DNA of 64,000 bases. Origin: Galdieria partita. Its lineage: Eukaryota > Rhodophyta > Bangiophyceae > Galdieriales > Galdieriaceae. The stretch covers positions 62,001 through 126,000 of the forward strand of contig BQMJ01000066.1 of NCBI GenBank assembly GCA_025991245.1, written 5' to 3'. This document shows positions 20,321-30,275 of the stretch, piece after piece. Made by a program: the position numbers and the translations under genes. A model generated the notes under the pieces. It was not told where the DNA came from, did not search any database, and saw only the letters and a list, made by a program, of their open reading frames with translations. Each line of letters begins with the position of its first letter. Position 1 is the first letter of the stretch.

Positions 20321-21358
20321 TGTTAAACAGAACAAAGCTACAAACAGTAACGACGGTTTTTCGAAATTTCTATGGTGGCAGAAATCCAAAAATGACCAAT
20401 GAAATCTGGTCGCCTGCTGTCCTTAGGCTCGCACCCATTTTGCGTTGGTCGGAAGATATCATCAAGAAAACTTAGTTTCATGATCCTGATGCTTTTCTTT
20501 GAAATAATTTCACTATTCCATTAGAATTACACAGAAAAATGATACTATAGTGTTATTCCTTGAAATAGGATTAACGAAAACTATATTCCGCAGTATTGCG
20601 AAGCTTACAATTCATCAAATCTTTAAACATACGGATACATGAATTACTATTGACTTTTTTCTACTTTCATAGTTTTAGACTCTTTTCAAGTGACTTTAAA
20701 AATGCAAGAAAAGTTCTTTTGCCAAGAAACGGTTTCACTGCTTAAGGTGAAGCGAAAAAAAGAAGTATGTACTGTCAAGCACAGCTAAACTGTGTTTGAA
20801 ATTGAGCAAAAACGCAATAACAGCAATCATATGTGAGGCCCATGTCTCAAGAAACTAAAAATAAAAGCATAAATAAGAGGACCTCTGCAATTTGTAGGCA
20901 AAGAAATAGGATCTTCGTAATACAGACCAAAGTAATTAAGCATTACAACACAGAATTTCGTTACAACGTAATTCGGGAATTCTGTCGCGTTTTGCTATAA
21001 ACACTCTCCAGCCTTTGAAATAAAGACATGTTAATTTAATGTTATAAAAAATAAGAAATTGAAAATAAACAATAACCCAACTGAGGCTGTCTTCTGAAAT
21101 TCTTAATTAAATGTTTCTCAGTAATACGTCAGAATTCAAAAATTAATTTCGATTAAGAAAGATAATTTTTCAAGACGAATTTCCAGAGTACAAGTTTCTA
21201 TGCCATATATTAATTCATTAATTAAAACTCCCTAAAATTTATACAATATTTATGAGAAAAGATTTGTTCGAAACGATCCCTCAATTATTCATTTTCTCAA
21301 GAGTCCAATAGGAGGATCTCTTAGCACCAACTTTCCCTAAAAATAACAAAGGGGTCAC
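20321..21358. other. Gene-free 1 kb stretch
   Basis: This is the longest gene-free stretch of the window, markedly AT-rich, with no frame above about 60 codons and no splice pattern. It contains an imperfect inverted repeat at 20950-20985. I see no transposon ends, tRNA or rRNA in it. It could hold an unrecognised structural RNA or simply be spacer with regulatory DNA. Confidence 0.5.
20950..20985. repeat. Imperfect inverted repeat (hairpin)
   Basis: The outer arms are ACAGAATT and AATTCTGT, perfect over eight bases, with a second short pairing (GTTAC with GTAAT) inside. The span is 36 bases. It may fold as a cruciform or RNA hairpin. No function is evident. Confidence 0.4.
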
Positions 21359-21810
21359 TTAGAAGCTTAGTTCCGATTCAGCGAACAGTTGACGTTCAAT
21401 AAACTGTATACTTTGAAGCAAGTATTGAACTTTTTGACACAAGTGATAAATATATTTTCTCCAATTCGTGTCTTCATAGAGTTTTGCATCATCCTCCGAA
21501 GCTCGGAGTTGTTTCAAGTAAAACGCTAAAGTTTCAAAACTAATGACTTGGTCGACAAAATGAGATAAAAAATATTAAGATAGACCTACTCAAAGGATTG
21601 TACTGGAAGCAGCGGTTGCAATTGCAAGATTAACTCCGCAGCGCTTTTATGTCGTTCAACGTATGCTACAAAAGAAAAGCTTTCTTCGAGACCAGTCAAG
21701 AATCCTTGAAACCAACTTGCTGGTAGTATATAACGGATTCCTTCTTTCTTCCCTTTGGCAATATATCTATCCTCTAAAAAAGCAAGGTCCTGCAAGGGAT
21801 CTTCTGACAT
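21359..21810 (-). CDS. LTO1/ORAOV1-like protein
   Basis: In yeast and animals, Lto1 with Yae1 is an adaptor that delivers an iron-sulfur cluster to the ABC protein Rli1/ABCE1, needed for ribosome recycling and biogenesis. Two exons (21810-21590 and 21539-21359) give 133 residues, the usual size. The N-terminal part has DPLQDLAFLEDRYIAKGKKEG followed by repeated Gly spacing (GFLTGLEES), which resembles the Yae1-domain GxxxG-type repeats. The C-terminal half is helical with Gln and Leu (YLLQSIQFIERQ). It lacks a clear C-terminal Trp, which the client-targeting route uses in other species. The match is in pattern and size, so it is moderately secure. Confidence 0.65.
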
Positions 21811-21827
21811 ACTGAGAGTCCAAACCC

Positions 21828-21832
21828 AAAAA
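21828..21832 (-). terminator. Pol III terminator of tRNA-Ile
   Basis: A TTTTT run on the minus strand lies 12 bases after the tRNA 3' end, where RNA polymerase III would stop. Confidence 0.6.
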
Positions 21833-21843
21833 TCATCGATGAA

Positions 21844-21917
21844 TGCTTCCCGTGAGGGTCGAACTCACAACCTTCAGCTCATAAGACTGATGCTCTAACC
21901 TATTGAGCTAGGGAAGC
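21844..21917 (-). tRNA. tRNA-Ile (anticodon UAU), intronless
   Basis: The 74-base cloverleaf has a 7-bp acceptor stem (GCTTCCC with GGGAAGC), a D stem GCTC/GAGC, an anticodon arm with loop CTTATGA (anticodon TAT), and a T arm GTGAG/CTCAC with loop TTCGACC. The discriminator base is A. The internal A box (TAGCTCAATAGG) and B box (GAGTTCGACCC) promoter elements are intact. The UAU anticodon reads the AUA isoleucine codon. No intron is present, although nuclear tRNA-Ile(UAU) genes often carry one in other eukaryotes. The alternative reading as tRNA-Met would need CAU, which is not the anticodon here. Confidence 0.93.
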
Positions 21918-22106
21918 ATTATTGCAATATAGCTTTTTTTCATCATTTCATCATTTTCAAAGCAGCGAACTATATGACCTTGTCTTCGTTTTCAAGTAGA
22001 CAAGTTGAAGCACTTTGGCCAATTTTCTGAATAGTTTATTACAATTGAGTCTTTACAAAGCTGTTTTGCAGCATATTTGAAATTGTTTTCCCGGTCATTT
22101 ATTTGC

Positions 22107-23041
22107 ATGGTGGACTTTTACGAGGTAGGGAGTATATAGTATAAGAGCGTAGGATGCGTAGTTGATATTTATGAAAGGTAGCTGGTGTTTCACCAAGCGC
22201 TACTAAGGAAGAAATCAGGAAGGCTTATAGAAAACTAGTGATAAAAGTGCATCCTGATAAGAACCGCGATGACCCTGTAAGTATGTTTATTGTTGTTTTT
22301 AGTCTGGTCATTTGGGTTTGAACGATCTGTTGAAAGATAGGATGCTACTTCCAAGTTTCAGTCGTTGCAACATATTTTTGAAGTTCTTTTAGATGAAGAG
22401 AAAAGAAAGATATATGATGAAACAGGCCAAGATCCTGACAGTGACGAGTGTTTTGGTAAACTTTCACCAGAAGATATTTTGCGTTTTTGTCGTCAACATT
22501 TTGGTCAAGTAACTGAAGAGAGAATCATGGAAATGGAAGTAAGTTGTTTTGTTTGTTGCAGGGAAACCAATTTTGATTGCATGGATAGAGAAAGTATAGA
22601 GGGTCAAAAGAAGAAGAAGAAGATTTGAAACAGTTTTATATTCGATTTGAAGGAAATTTACAGCGGTAAGTTATATAAGAGTAGAATATATAGAAACAAG
22701 TGTTTATGTTTCATGATAGTATTTTATTTTATATTATTTGTAGTGACGAAAGTGATATTCCTCGTTTTGTTCGATTTTATGACGATTGTATATCCAAAGG
22801 ACTTTTGCAATCCACTCGAATGTATAAGCAATCCAAACGGAAGATGTTGAAACGTTGCAAGTCTATCAAGGAACGTAACTTATCTTTGGTTGATTCTGAG
22901 CAAAGCAACCCCATGGAAGAAAGTAACACTAGTCTAACTCAACTGGTTTTATCCAATCAAAAGAAACGAGCCGTTGCATGGGATAGCTTTTGCGATGCTA
23001 TATTAGAGAAATCAACTCTTTCTAAGAGTAAACGAATGTAA
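22107..23041 (+). CDS. DNAJC9-like J-domain protein (histone co-chaperone type)
   Basis: Human DNAJC9 is an Hsp70 co-chaperone that also binds histones H3-H4. Five exons (22107-22124, 22178-22276, 22341-22538, 22589-22665, 22744-23041) give 229 residues. The J domain is complete with the HPD motif ([14 protein letters not shown]) and [22 protein letters not shown]. After it come [17 protein letters not shown] and [18 protein letters not shown], which match the histone-binding C-terminal half of DNAJC9. The C-terminus is basic. The exon 1 start (MVDFYE) is short but typical. Nuclear action on histones is an inference from the family. Confidence 0.88.
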
Positions 23042-23195
23042 AGTTGTTATCATTGCTATGTTCTTTTTCCAAAAAGTTTTGGAGCCAACTTGCATTTAGA
23101 CACGAAAACGGCATTGTTGGCCATCATTCTAAGGAATTCACGTGAATGGCTTTGCTGTCTCGGCAATGTTGTGTTGTAGAAACGAAAACTTGAGA

Positions 23196-24884
23196 ATGGA
23201 AATAGAACAACAAAATATAGACATTGCGAGTCTTTCTACTAGTCCACCAAGTGTAACTCGTAAACGTCCTAACCGTTATAGTGACAGGTAAATAAGACTA
23301 GTTTGATCTTTGAGTAGTTGTTCACCAAGGAAAAGGTTTATTCCTAGTCGTGAAGATGGAGATTTGGTATCAGCTTTCTCTTTATTAGAAACTCCAAGAC
23401 AGTCCAAACCGTTGCCTTGGTTGGAAAATTGTTCGGACAACATTGTCTCTAGTTGTGTGTTGAGGTTATTGAATGGAGCATCTCCAGCGAGTACTTTATC
23501 CAATGCAAACCATTCTCGTTCAGAAAGAGATAACGAATGCAGTGAAGAAGAAAGCGTAATGAACCAAGAAGATAGAATGGAAGCTAGTTATAAACACATC
23601 TTGAAGCAAGAATTGTTTGGTGAATGGAGTGGTTGTGTAGAGAATAGTGATTCTTTTGCCTCAGGTAACTTGTCTGGAGTAGATTGGAGTTCTCAAGACT
23701 ATTCAAACGGTCTCAATTCAACTTTTGGTGAGGTTAGATATTGGAAGGATTGGAAACCATCGAATAATAGCTCAAAGAAGCTGTTTCGTTTCAAAGCTCG
23801 TTCAAAAAGTAAATCTGGAGTCTTTCCAACGAGTCTTTCTTTAGAAGGACTCTTATCTTCAGGAGTAAATATATCGACACCCACTACTACTACGACAAGG
23901 AAAGTGATAAAGTCGCCTTATAAAGTCCTGGATGCTCCTAATTTGGCTGATGACTTTTATCTCAATTTGGTAGATTGGTCGTGTAACAATATCTTAGCAG
24001 TTGGCTTGGACCGAGCAGTATATCTTTGGAATGCATTGAATAGTAAAGTTACTAAACTTTGTGAAGTTTCTAGTGGTGATGCTATTTGTTCTGTAAGTTG
24101 GAGTCCTCGAGGAAAGGAATTGGCAGTTGGCACTCGATGTGGTGAAGTTCATTTATACGATATTTCTTGTTTAAAGAATATTCGAACATGGATGGGACAT
24201 ACGCTACGTGTAGGTTGTCTTTCATGGAATGATAGATTGCTTGCTTCTGGTTCTCGAGACCATTCTATACGAGTAAGGGATTGGAAGAGTCCTTCGAATC
24301 AAGTCATGGAGCTTTCTGGTCATTCACAAGAAGTTTGTGGTTTGAAATGGTCTTATGATGACAAGTATTTGGCTTCTGGTGGAAACGATAATAAGTTGTT
24401 GATATGGAATCCAAGTTGGAGTTTGTCACCTGTTAGTCGATTGGATCAGCATACGGCTGCTGTTAAAGCCATTGCATGGTCACCTCATCAAAGTGGATTA
24501 CTTTGTTCTGGAGGAGGTACGGCCGATCGATGTATTCGGTTTTGGAATGTTGTCAGTGGCACTTTATTGAAAACGGTAGATACTGGTTCACAAGTATGTA
24601 ATATTGCTTGGTCCAAAAATGTCAATGAGTTTGTATCTACACACGGCTATTCACAAAATCAAATAATTGTATGGAAATATCCAAGTCTGTCCAAAGTGAC
24701 AACCTTGACTGGACATACTTATCGAGTTTTGTATTTAGCAGTATCACCCGATAATGAGTCGATTGTAACTGGAGCAGGTGATGAAACTTTAAGATTTTGG
24801 AATGTCTTTCCTGGAACAAAAACGAAAGCTGATACAATGGAATCTAAAAGTATGCTCTCCAGTTATCGAACTTGTTTAAGATAA
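23196..24884 (+). CDS. CDH1/FZR/CCS52-type APC/C activator
   Basis: CDH1 binds the anaphase-promoting complex and selects destruction-box substrates in late mitosis and G1. Two exons (23196-23287, 23336-24884) give 546 residues. The C-box DRFIPSR lies at residues 30-36 and spans the intron. The linker is Ser-rich and probably phosphorylated. KVLDAPNLADDFYLNLVDWS leads into a seven-blade WD40 propeller, as in all CDC20/CDH1 proteins. The C-terminal dipeptide is Leu-Arg rather than the usual Ile-Arg tail that docks on the APC/C. A UBE2S homologue, the APC/C chain-elongating E2, lies at 41.7 kb in this window. Confidence 0.92.
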
Positions 24885-25035
24885 GTTATATGAACAGAAA
24901 TAAAAGTTGAAATGTAGACAAACTCTATGCTCCATCAGACCAAATGTAATATCTGTTGCAAGTGTAGTGAGAAAATGTTATCATCGTCTCTCAGACTACA
25001 ATATCTGTTCTGGTTCATCATTGGAGCACTCTTCA

Positions 25036-25773
25036 TTACTTTAACTTGTGAGCTGTATTAAATACTCCCTTTGTAGCTTTGGAACATACTGCACACTTAC
25101 CACCGTTCTTGCGATGATACTCAAGTGCACAAGACTCACAAAAGTAATGTCCACACAACGTTACAACAGGTGACTCAAAAGACTTTCTACATATAAAACA
25201 AGCAAAAGGAAGTTGGTCTTCGGGTTGTTTCTTCTTTTCGTCTTGAGTCTTTCGTTTCTGTTTTTCTTCCCACTCTTGGTCCAATTGCCAACCACTTTTA
25301 TAGTCACTACGGTCATGGAGAAACTTGCAAGCGTCTCCAAACCCACAATATCCAGTTTCTTTGTAGTCTTTACAAATATCTGGTTGGTAGTCAAAACGAA
25401 CACTCACTCGAATATGCGATGGCGCCTTTTTAGGTCCAAAGATGCCTCGCGCCTTTTTCTGTTCAGTCGGTTCTTCTTCCACAGTTGCTCGCTGGTCTTG
25501 AGGTCCTGAAGGCATAGCTGAACGATTAGAATCATAAACAAGGTGCTTTAAGGGTTCACTTTTGATACGCGAAGTGAAATGAAAAGGTTTGCCTGTAAAG
25601 GTCTTTCCTGTAGTGTCATTCACTGAGTTCCTATCAGGCTCTGTAGGAATAATATGACAAGGCTGCTCTTCTTCTTGAGTTGATAACTGAGTAGACTTGA
25701 GGGTGGTTGGTTTTCTCTTTCTTCTATTCAACTGACCCAGTTGACTCCAAAGATCGTCATCTTCTCCCAACAT
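25036..25773 (-). CDS. RNF113/CWC24 spliceosomal CCCH-RING protein
   Basis: This family (human RNF113A, yeast Cwc24) works in the spliceosome at the 5' splice site around the first step. The unspliced gene gives 245 residues from ATG 25773. The CCCH zinc finger ([27 protein letters not shown] region) is followed by [12 protein letters not shown] and a RING finger ([29 protein letters not shown]). The domain order and the linker are those of the family. The start codon shares bases with the ATG of the opposite gene, which begins at 25772. Confidence 0.93.
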   Translation of the reverse strand: MLGEDDDLWSQLGQLNRRKRKPTTLKSTQLSTQEEEQPCHIIPTEPDRNSVNDTTGKTFTGKPFHFTSRIKSEPLKHLVYDSNRSAMPSGPQDQRATVEEEPTEQKKARGIFGPKKAPSHIRVSVRFDYQPDICKDYKETGYCGFGDACKFLHDRSDYKSGWQLDQEWEEKQKRKTQDEKKKQPEDQLPFACFICRKSFESPVVTLCGHYFCESCALEYHRKNGGKCAVCSKATKGVFNTAHKLK

Positions 25774-26223
25774 GTCGTCCACAGCAAAGGACAATGAACC
25801 TCTCGACTCGACTTACCAGTTGATTCAACAGTTGCAAAATATCCAACAAGACTTGAACCACTTTATCCAACAAACGAGTGAAGAAATGGAACGCGTAAGT
25901 GTGAAATAGGATGAATATTTGGGTATTGAAGAATAGCTCTGAGGTTAGATGGTAGAAAACGTGGCTAGTCATATGGGTTAGTTATTTGAAATGTTGTAGA
26001 AAGATGATGCAGAATATTGGTTATTTTAGATATTGCCAACAGAGCGGTGTTGGGTTTGAACGTGGAACAAGTTGAGAAGAAAACTGTCGAGTTGTCGTTG
26101 GCGTTGCAACAAACAAGAGACAAGTTGTTGTATGTGGATGTTATGGCAGAAAAAGTGTATGTGGAAAAGAATCGTTGTTGTGTTGAGAATAGGAATCATA
26201 TGAAAGTATTAGGAACCGATTGA
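25772..26223 (+). CDS. Small coiled-coil protein, unknown
   Basis: Three exons (25772-25894, 25949-25976, 26030-26223) give 114 residues. The protein is helical, rich in Gln and Glu, and has hydrophobic heptads ([39 protein letters not shown]). No domain is recognised. It could be a subunit of a small helical-bundle complex such as BLOC or Mediator, but this is a guess from shape. Its first ATG overlaps that of RNF113/CWC24 on the other strand. A later start at the Met near 25886 would avoid that overlap. Confidence 0.55.
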
Positions 26224-26278
26224 AAAGTATTGTATTGGAATGTTGGAAAAGGAGTCAAGAGAGTAGATAGAAAAAAGG

Positions 26279-27569
26279 TTATGAGGAGAGAAAGATCACT
26301 TGACGAGAATATTCTTCTAATAAAACTTGCATATAATATTTCATGTTTGGATAGTTAACCACCTGTTGACATCTTTGAAACTTGTTTCTACAGAGTTGTT
26401 GGGAATAAGAAAGCTGAGTCCTCATATAGATTAGAGTGGAAAAGAGGTCGCTATGATCTATTTGAACATGTCTATAATGAGTTCCATTCTTCAACAACAT
26501 CAATAACAAGTCTTCGAATATTCCCAATCGAATAATATCGACATCCGCAAAACATAGATTAGCCAATCTTCTAGAATAAGAATTGCCATCGATATCCAAT
26601 ACAAAAAAAAGTGATCTCTTCCCATACTTTCATAGGAAGAAAATAAATAGGTGAAGAAACGTCTGATATATTCAAGTCTACTTGATGAGTCAACGCAGCA
26701 TCACAGAGAGGACCACCCTCTGGAAATAGACTCAACAAGTCTTCCATTGAAGAAGAATGGGCTAAGTAGTTTCGCAAATATCGACTTTGCTCATTGTCAC
26801 AAGCTTTGATCAACGCTAAACGATGATTACGACCCTCTTTGAAGGAATGTCCCGTTGGACTTCCTCGAAAAAGGGCAGTCATAAGTCTTTTCGTCGTATT
26901 CCACTTTTCACAAGTAGGAGTCGTCTTTCTCATTTCTTCCAACTTGAGAGGTTCCAACAAGTCACCAAAAGGTACCAATATATCTTCAAAACAGTCGGAT
27001 ATTTTAGCAGGAGAAAGGATAGGAAACCAAGGCATATCTTTGCTTTCTTCGATCAAAGATAAAGGAAAGCCGTGATATTTCTCGATCTTGTTCCACATTC
27101 CAGTTTGTTGACAACGTACTTTGTTAGGATTTCTGGGTTCATCTAATAGATTGAGGAATAAAAAGGTATCTTGAATATTGTTCTCTTCCTTTAGAATTTG
27201 TTGTATGACCGTAACGAGAGGCTCAACATTTTGATTGTACTCGAATTCCTTGTCAACATACTCGGGAATATGCAAAGTGCCGTTTTTGATTTCCACTACA
27301 TAGAGATACTCTTTTCGTTTTGCATAGTCTTTGACGTCGGATTGGTTCATTTGATACCCAATCCAAGGTTGTAACTGAGACTTTGCTATTTGTTCCAACT
27401 CTTGCGATATAGAAACAGAGGAAGGTTGCCCTGTATAGAGTGGACTGAATCCCCGTTGTTGTGAGCCACTGAAGATGCCATAATGAGTACATATATGTAC
27501 CAAACCATAAAGGAATAAAACAAGAGAAATAGACGCAGTTATTCCCAACAATGAAAGACGAGTTGACAT
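26279..27569 (-). CDS. CAP10-family (GT90) glycosyltransferase with an apparent frameshift
   Basis: CAP10/POGLUT enzymes transfer xylose or glucose in the secretory pathway. ATG 27569 starts a type II membrane protein (helix near residues 8-27). Conserved segments are SDCFEDILVPFGDL, ALFRGSPTG, RHRLALIKACDN-like spacing, LDIDGNSYSRRLANL and GTHYRHVQIDHSDL, all in family order. The frame holding the N-terminal 320 residues and the frame holding the DG-S-R and HY motifs differ by one base. The change falls at a run of eight T on the minus strand (26603-26610). Because the conserved motifs straddle it, I read one gene with a 1-base homopolymer indel, either in the genome or in the assembly. The C-terminus ends at 26279. 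Confidence 0.75.
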
Positions 27570-27832
27570 TGGATTTCTTTTCTATGACCAAAGCATTGGA
27601 GGGAGGGGAAGAAAGAAATCCATTCATAGGATATAGAATAGGAATCAAAAGAATATTTTATGGAAATGGGATAATGAAAACAGATGAAATGCTTAGTATC
27701 TATAGTTGTTCCTATTCTATGATCATTCCCTATACAAGAAAATGACTGGATGACCCACTTATCAAGAGCAATGAGAGGTCGATCTCCCATCATCTGCTGA
27801 TTGTGGTTGACTTGGGGATACAAACAAGTGCA

Positions 27833-28326
27833 ATGATAACTGCAGTACCACTCACCAATGTGGCTACACAAAATATGATATCTGCTTTAACAACTAGCTT
27901 GGCTTTGGAAACCCAATGGAGAGTACAAAACAACGTAAGTCGTCTGAAATTGTCGGAAAGGATTCAGAGGCATGTTGCTTTTAGATATTTGCAATCAAGT
28001 TACCTGGAATACGATTCAATGTGCCTAAGCTACCTTTGCCTCAGATAAAAGGAACCAAAGGACAACCATCCAAAGATACTGGAGCTTTGTATGTGGATGA
28101 TAATCCCAATAGTGGCTTATTCAGCAAAACAACAACAAAGACTTCAAAAGAAGCTACTACAAAGTCGACTTCACCAGAAGTTCGAGTGAGAGCTGCTGGC
28201 AGTCCCGTGAAAGTGCCTCAAGCTCCTACTCTGGATGAACTAAGACAAAGAAAAGGAATGGAACCAAGAGTGGCTGGAAGTGAAGGTTGGAAGCGATTTC
28301 CTTCAAGAAGACGTCCCGGTAGGTAG
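27833..28326 (+). CDS. Hypothetical basic protein
   Basis: Two exons (27833-27934 and 27985-28326, 50-base intron) give 147 residues. The first 34 residues are Ala-, Thr- and Ser-rich with a weak hydrophobic core and could be a targeting peptide. The remainder is Pro-, Lys- and Thr-rich, disordered in look, with LPLPQIKGTKGQ, GALYVDDNPNSGLF and a basic C-terminus (FPSRRRPGR). I recognise no family. The NPNSGLF segment and length suggest a conserved algal or plastid protein, but that is only an impression. Confidence 0.55.
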
Positions 28327-28500
28327 AAATATTTATATATATAGGTCACAGGTATGTATTCAACGATACGGGCATCAATAGGTAAAGATATGGATATGTT
28401 TTTGAACATGTCCAAAGATATGAAGCGCGGCTCCTGATGAGAGTCATCAGAGAGAATATGTTTGGAATATTTGTTTTTCCTTCATAACTGGACTATTTGA

Positions 28501-29467
28501 ATGGTTGTTGTTTTCAATAAAAGAGACTTTGTTGTTTTGTTGCTAGAAAGGAGAATTTATATTTTGGTTATGGAAGGATCAAAGGATGTTGTTGGTGTGA
28601 TGACTGGAAATCATGAGACCATCGTTCTATTTCAAGTAGCCATGGGAACTGCTAGACTAGAAAATAAGAGAATCATATCTGAACCAAGAAAGGGAACTCT
28701 CATTCTGTGTTTGATCAATGATCAGTTACATCTACAGTGGAAGAATGGAGAAACTGGGGTCGTTGAACAAGACTTGAAACTTTCTAGTCAAGCTGTGTTT
28801 CAAAGAGTTGACGGTGTTCGGGATGGCCATATTTACGTGTTAAAAGACTGCAGTAAAACCAACAAATATTTTTATTGGTTACAAGAACGTCCAACAATGG
28901 ATAGAGACGGTAACTATTACGCTCACCATATTCAACAACTCATTCACGACAACACAAGTGAGAAAAGAATGAACAACGATTGTTCTTCAACTGTAGCCAA
29001 CTCATTGGAAACAGTTTTACAAAGTTTACGACAATATCGACCACCACCTGTTACAGACCTTTGTCAAATATTATCTGCTGAACGTGTTATTCCTATTGTA
29101 TCGCACCCCAACGTGGAACAAGTGAGTAAGGAGTGACAATTGGCTTTGACTAACTCGTTTTTTTTATAGTCCATTCATAGTTTATTCAAATACCTTCCAA
29201 AAGACGACCAAACTAGAGAGGGTCTTATCCAAGTCCTTTCAAGTTCTTCATTTCGTGAACAAGTCCATATTTTGAATGCTGGTTTACGTTCTCCTTATGC
29301 GGTAAGTGAAAAGAAATTCAAAAGGAAAATCAACGTTTCATAACTTGTGTGTTGACTAGCCACAACTTTTACACTCGTTGGGATTCCCTGACGCTGCTCA
29401 TGATGGTCCCGATTATGTAAAGGCATTCATTCGTGCTATTATACGTAACAACGATCTTGACCAATAG
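28501..29467 (+). CDS. RPN13: Proteasome ubiquitin receptor RPN13/ADRM1
   Basis: RPN13 sits on the 19S cap of the proteasome, binds ubiquitin and recruits the deubiquitinase UCH37. Three exons (28501-29121, 29170-29301, 29360-29467) give 286 residues. The N-terminal Pru domain shows ISEPRKGTLILCLI, LQWKNGETGVVEQDL and KYFYWLQE. The C-terminal DEUBAD domain follows with VTDLCQILSAERVIPIV, FKYLPKDDQTREGL and LLHSLGFP. Both domains are in normal order. ATG 28501 gives 23 extra N-terminal residues that are hydrophobic; the next ATG near 28570 gives a start closer to family members. Confidence 0.92.
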
Positions 29468-29570
29468 AAGAAGCATGAAGAAATGAAAGATGATACATCC
29501 ATCCATATAAATAATTTCGATCTCATTTTGGAAAATTTCGGGGACTGATGTGTCACTGATAACAGAACAA

Positions 29571-30275
29571 CTATATTATCGACTTGGAGGTTGTTTCATG
29601 TGGTTCTTCAGAGTTGCTAGTTTCTGTTTTGATGTGGATATTCTGTTCTTGAGCTCTTGTGAGTTCCATGTCTTTACGTTGTGCAGGCAAACCCTGTGTT
29701 TGATCTTTTCAGTAAACAGAAACCTAGTAGATGAAAAAAGATTCTGTTATTACCTTTTGTAGTTCCTCTACAAGACGTCCATATTCTACATCCGTTCTCA
29801 ATTGTCGTAAGGAGGACAACCGAATCCCACACACGGGACATTTCATACTTATTACTTTCAAGTATTTCTTGATACAGCTTTCACAAAAGCGATGTAGACA
29901 AACAGTTACAGTGGTAACCTTTTTCAAAAAATCCTTACATAGTGGACAAGTCATAAAAGACTTTGCCAGAGACTCTGGAACCTTGCAAGCAACGGAGTCA
30001 AACACCAACGGTAACACAGGGACGTTCTCTATTGACGCGTAGTTGTTTTCCTGGTTCATATTACAATTGTTCATGATAGAGGGTAGGTTGTACGGAGTTA
30101 AAAACTTGAAATGGTTGTCATGAACACACAAGTCACATTCACCCACTGTTACAAACTGAGAAGAGAGAGAGAATGGCCGTGTTGTGTTGAGCGCCAAAAT
30201 GGATGAGATCCTTTTCAAATAGCATTTTTCCTTCGAGGGAGGGGAATTGTTGGGGATGTCTTTGAAAACTCTCAT
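29571..30275 (-). CDS. RING1/RING2-like RING finger protein
   Basis: The RING sequence (CPLCKDFLKKVTTVTVCLH, RFCESCIKKYLKV, CPVCGIRLSSLRQLRTD) resembles the RING1/RING2 E3 subunits of Polycomb repressive complex 1, which ubiquitinate histone H2A. Two exons (30275-29754 and 29693-29571) give 214 residues, or 147 if translation starts at the Met at 30074. The segment after the RING (YGRLVEELQK) also fits the RING1 group. No RAWUL domain follows; the C-terminus is short, hydrophilic and Glu-rich. The first ATG lies inside the opposite gene. A role in chromatin is inferred from the RING subfamily only. Confidence 0.7.

Noticed and set aside
21844-21917. tRNA read as tRNA-Met
   Set aside because: The anticodon loop is CTTATGA, which gives TAT in positions 34-36; CAT would be needed for Met.
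26590-26650. 58-base intron explaining the CAP10 frame change
   Set aside because: Donor and acceptor exist (GTATGG and TTCTAG) but the joined frame hits a stop at once and would remove the conserved Asp-Gly-Ser-Arg motif.
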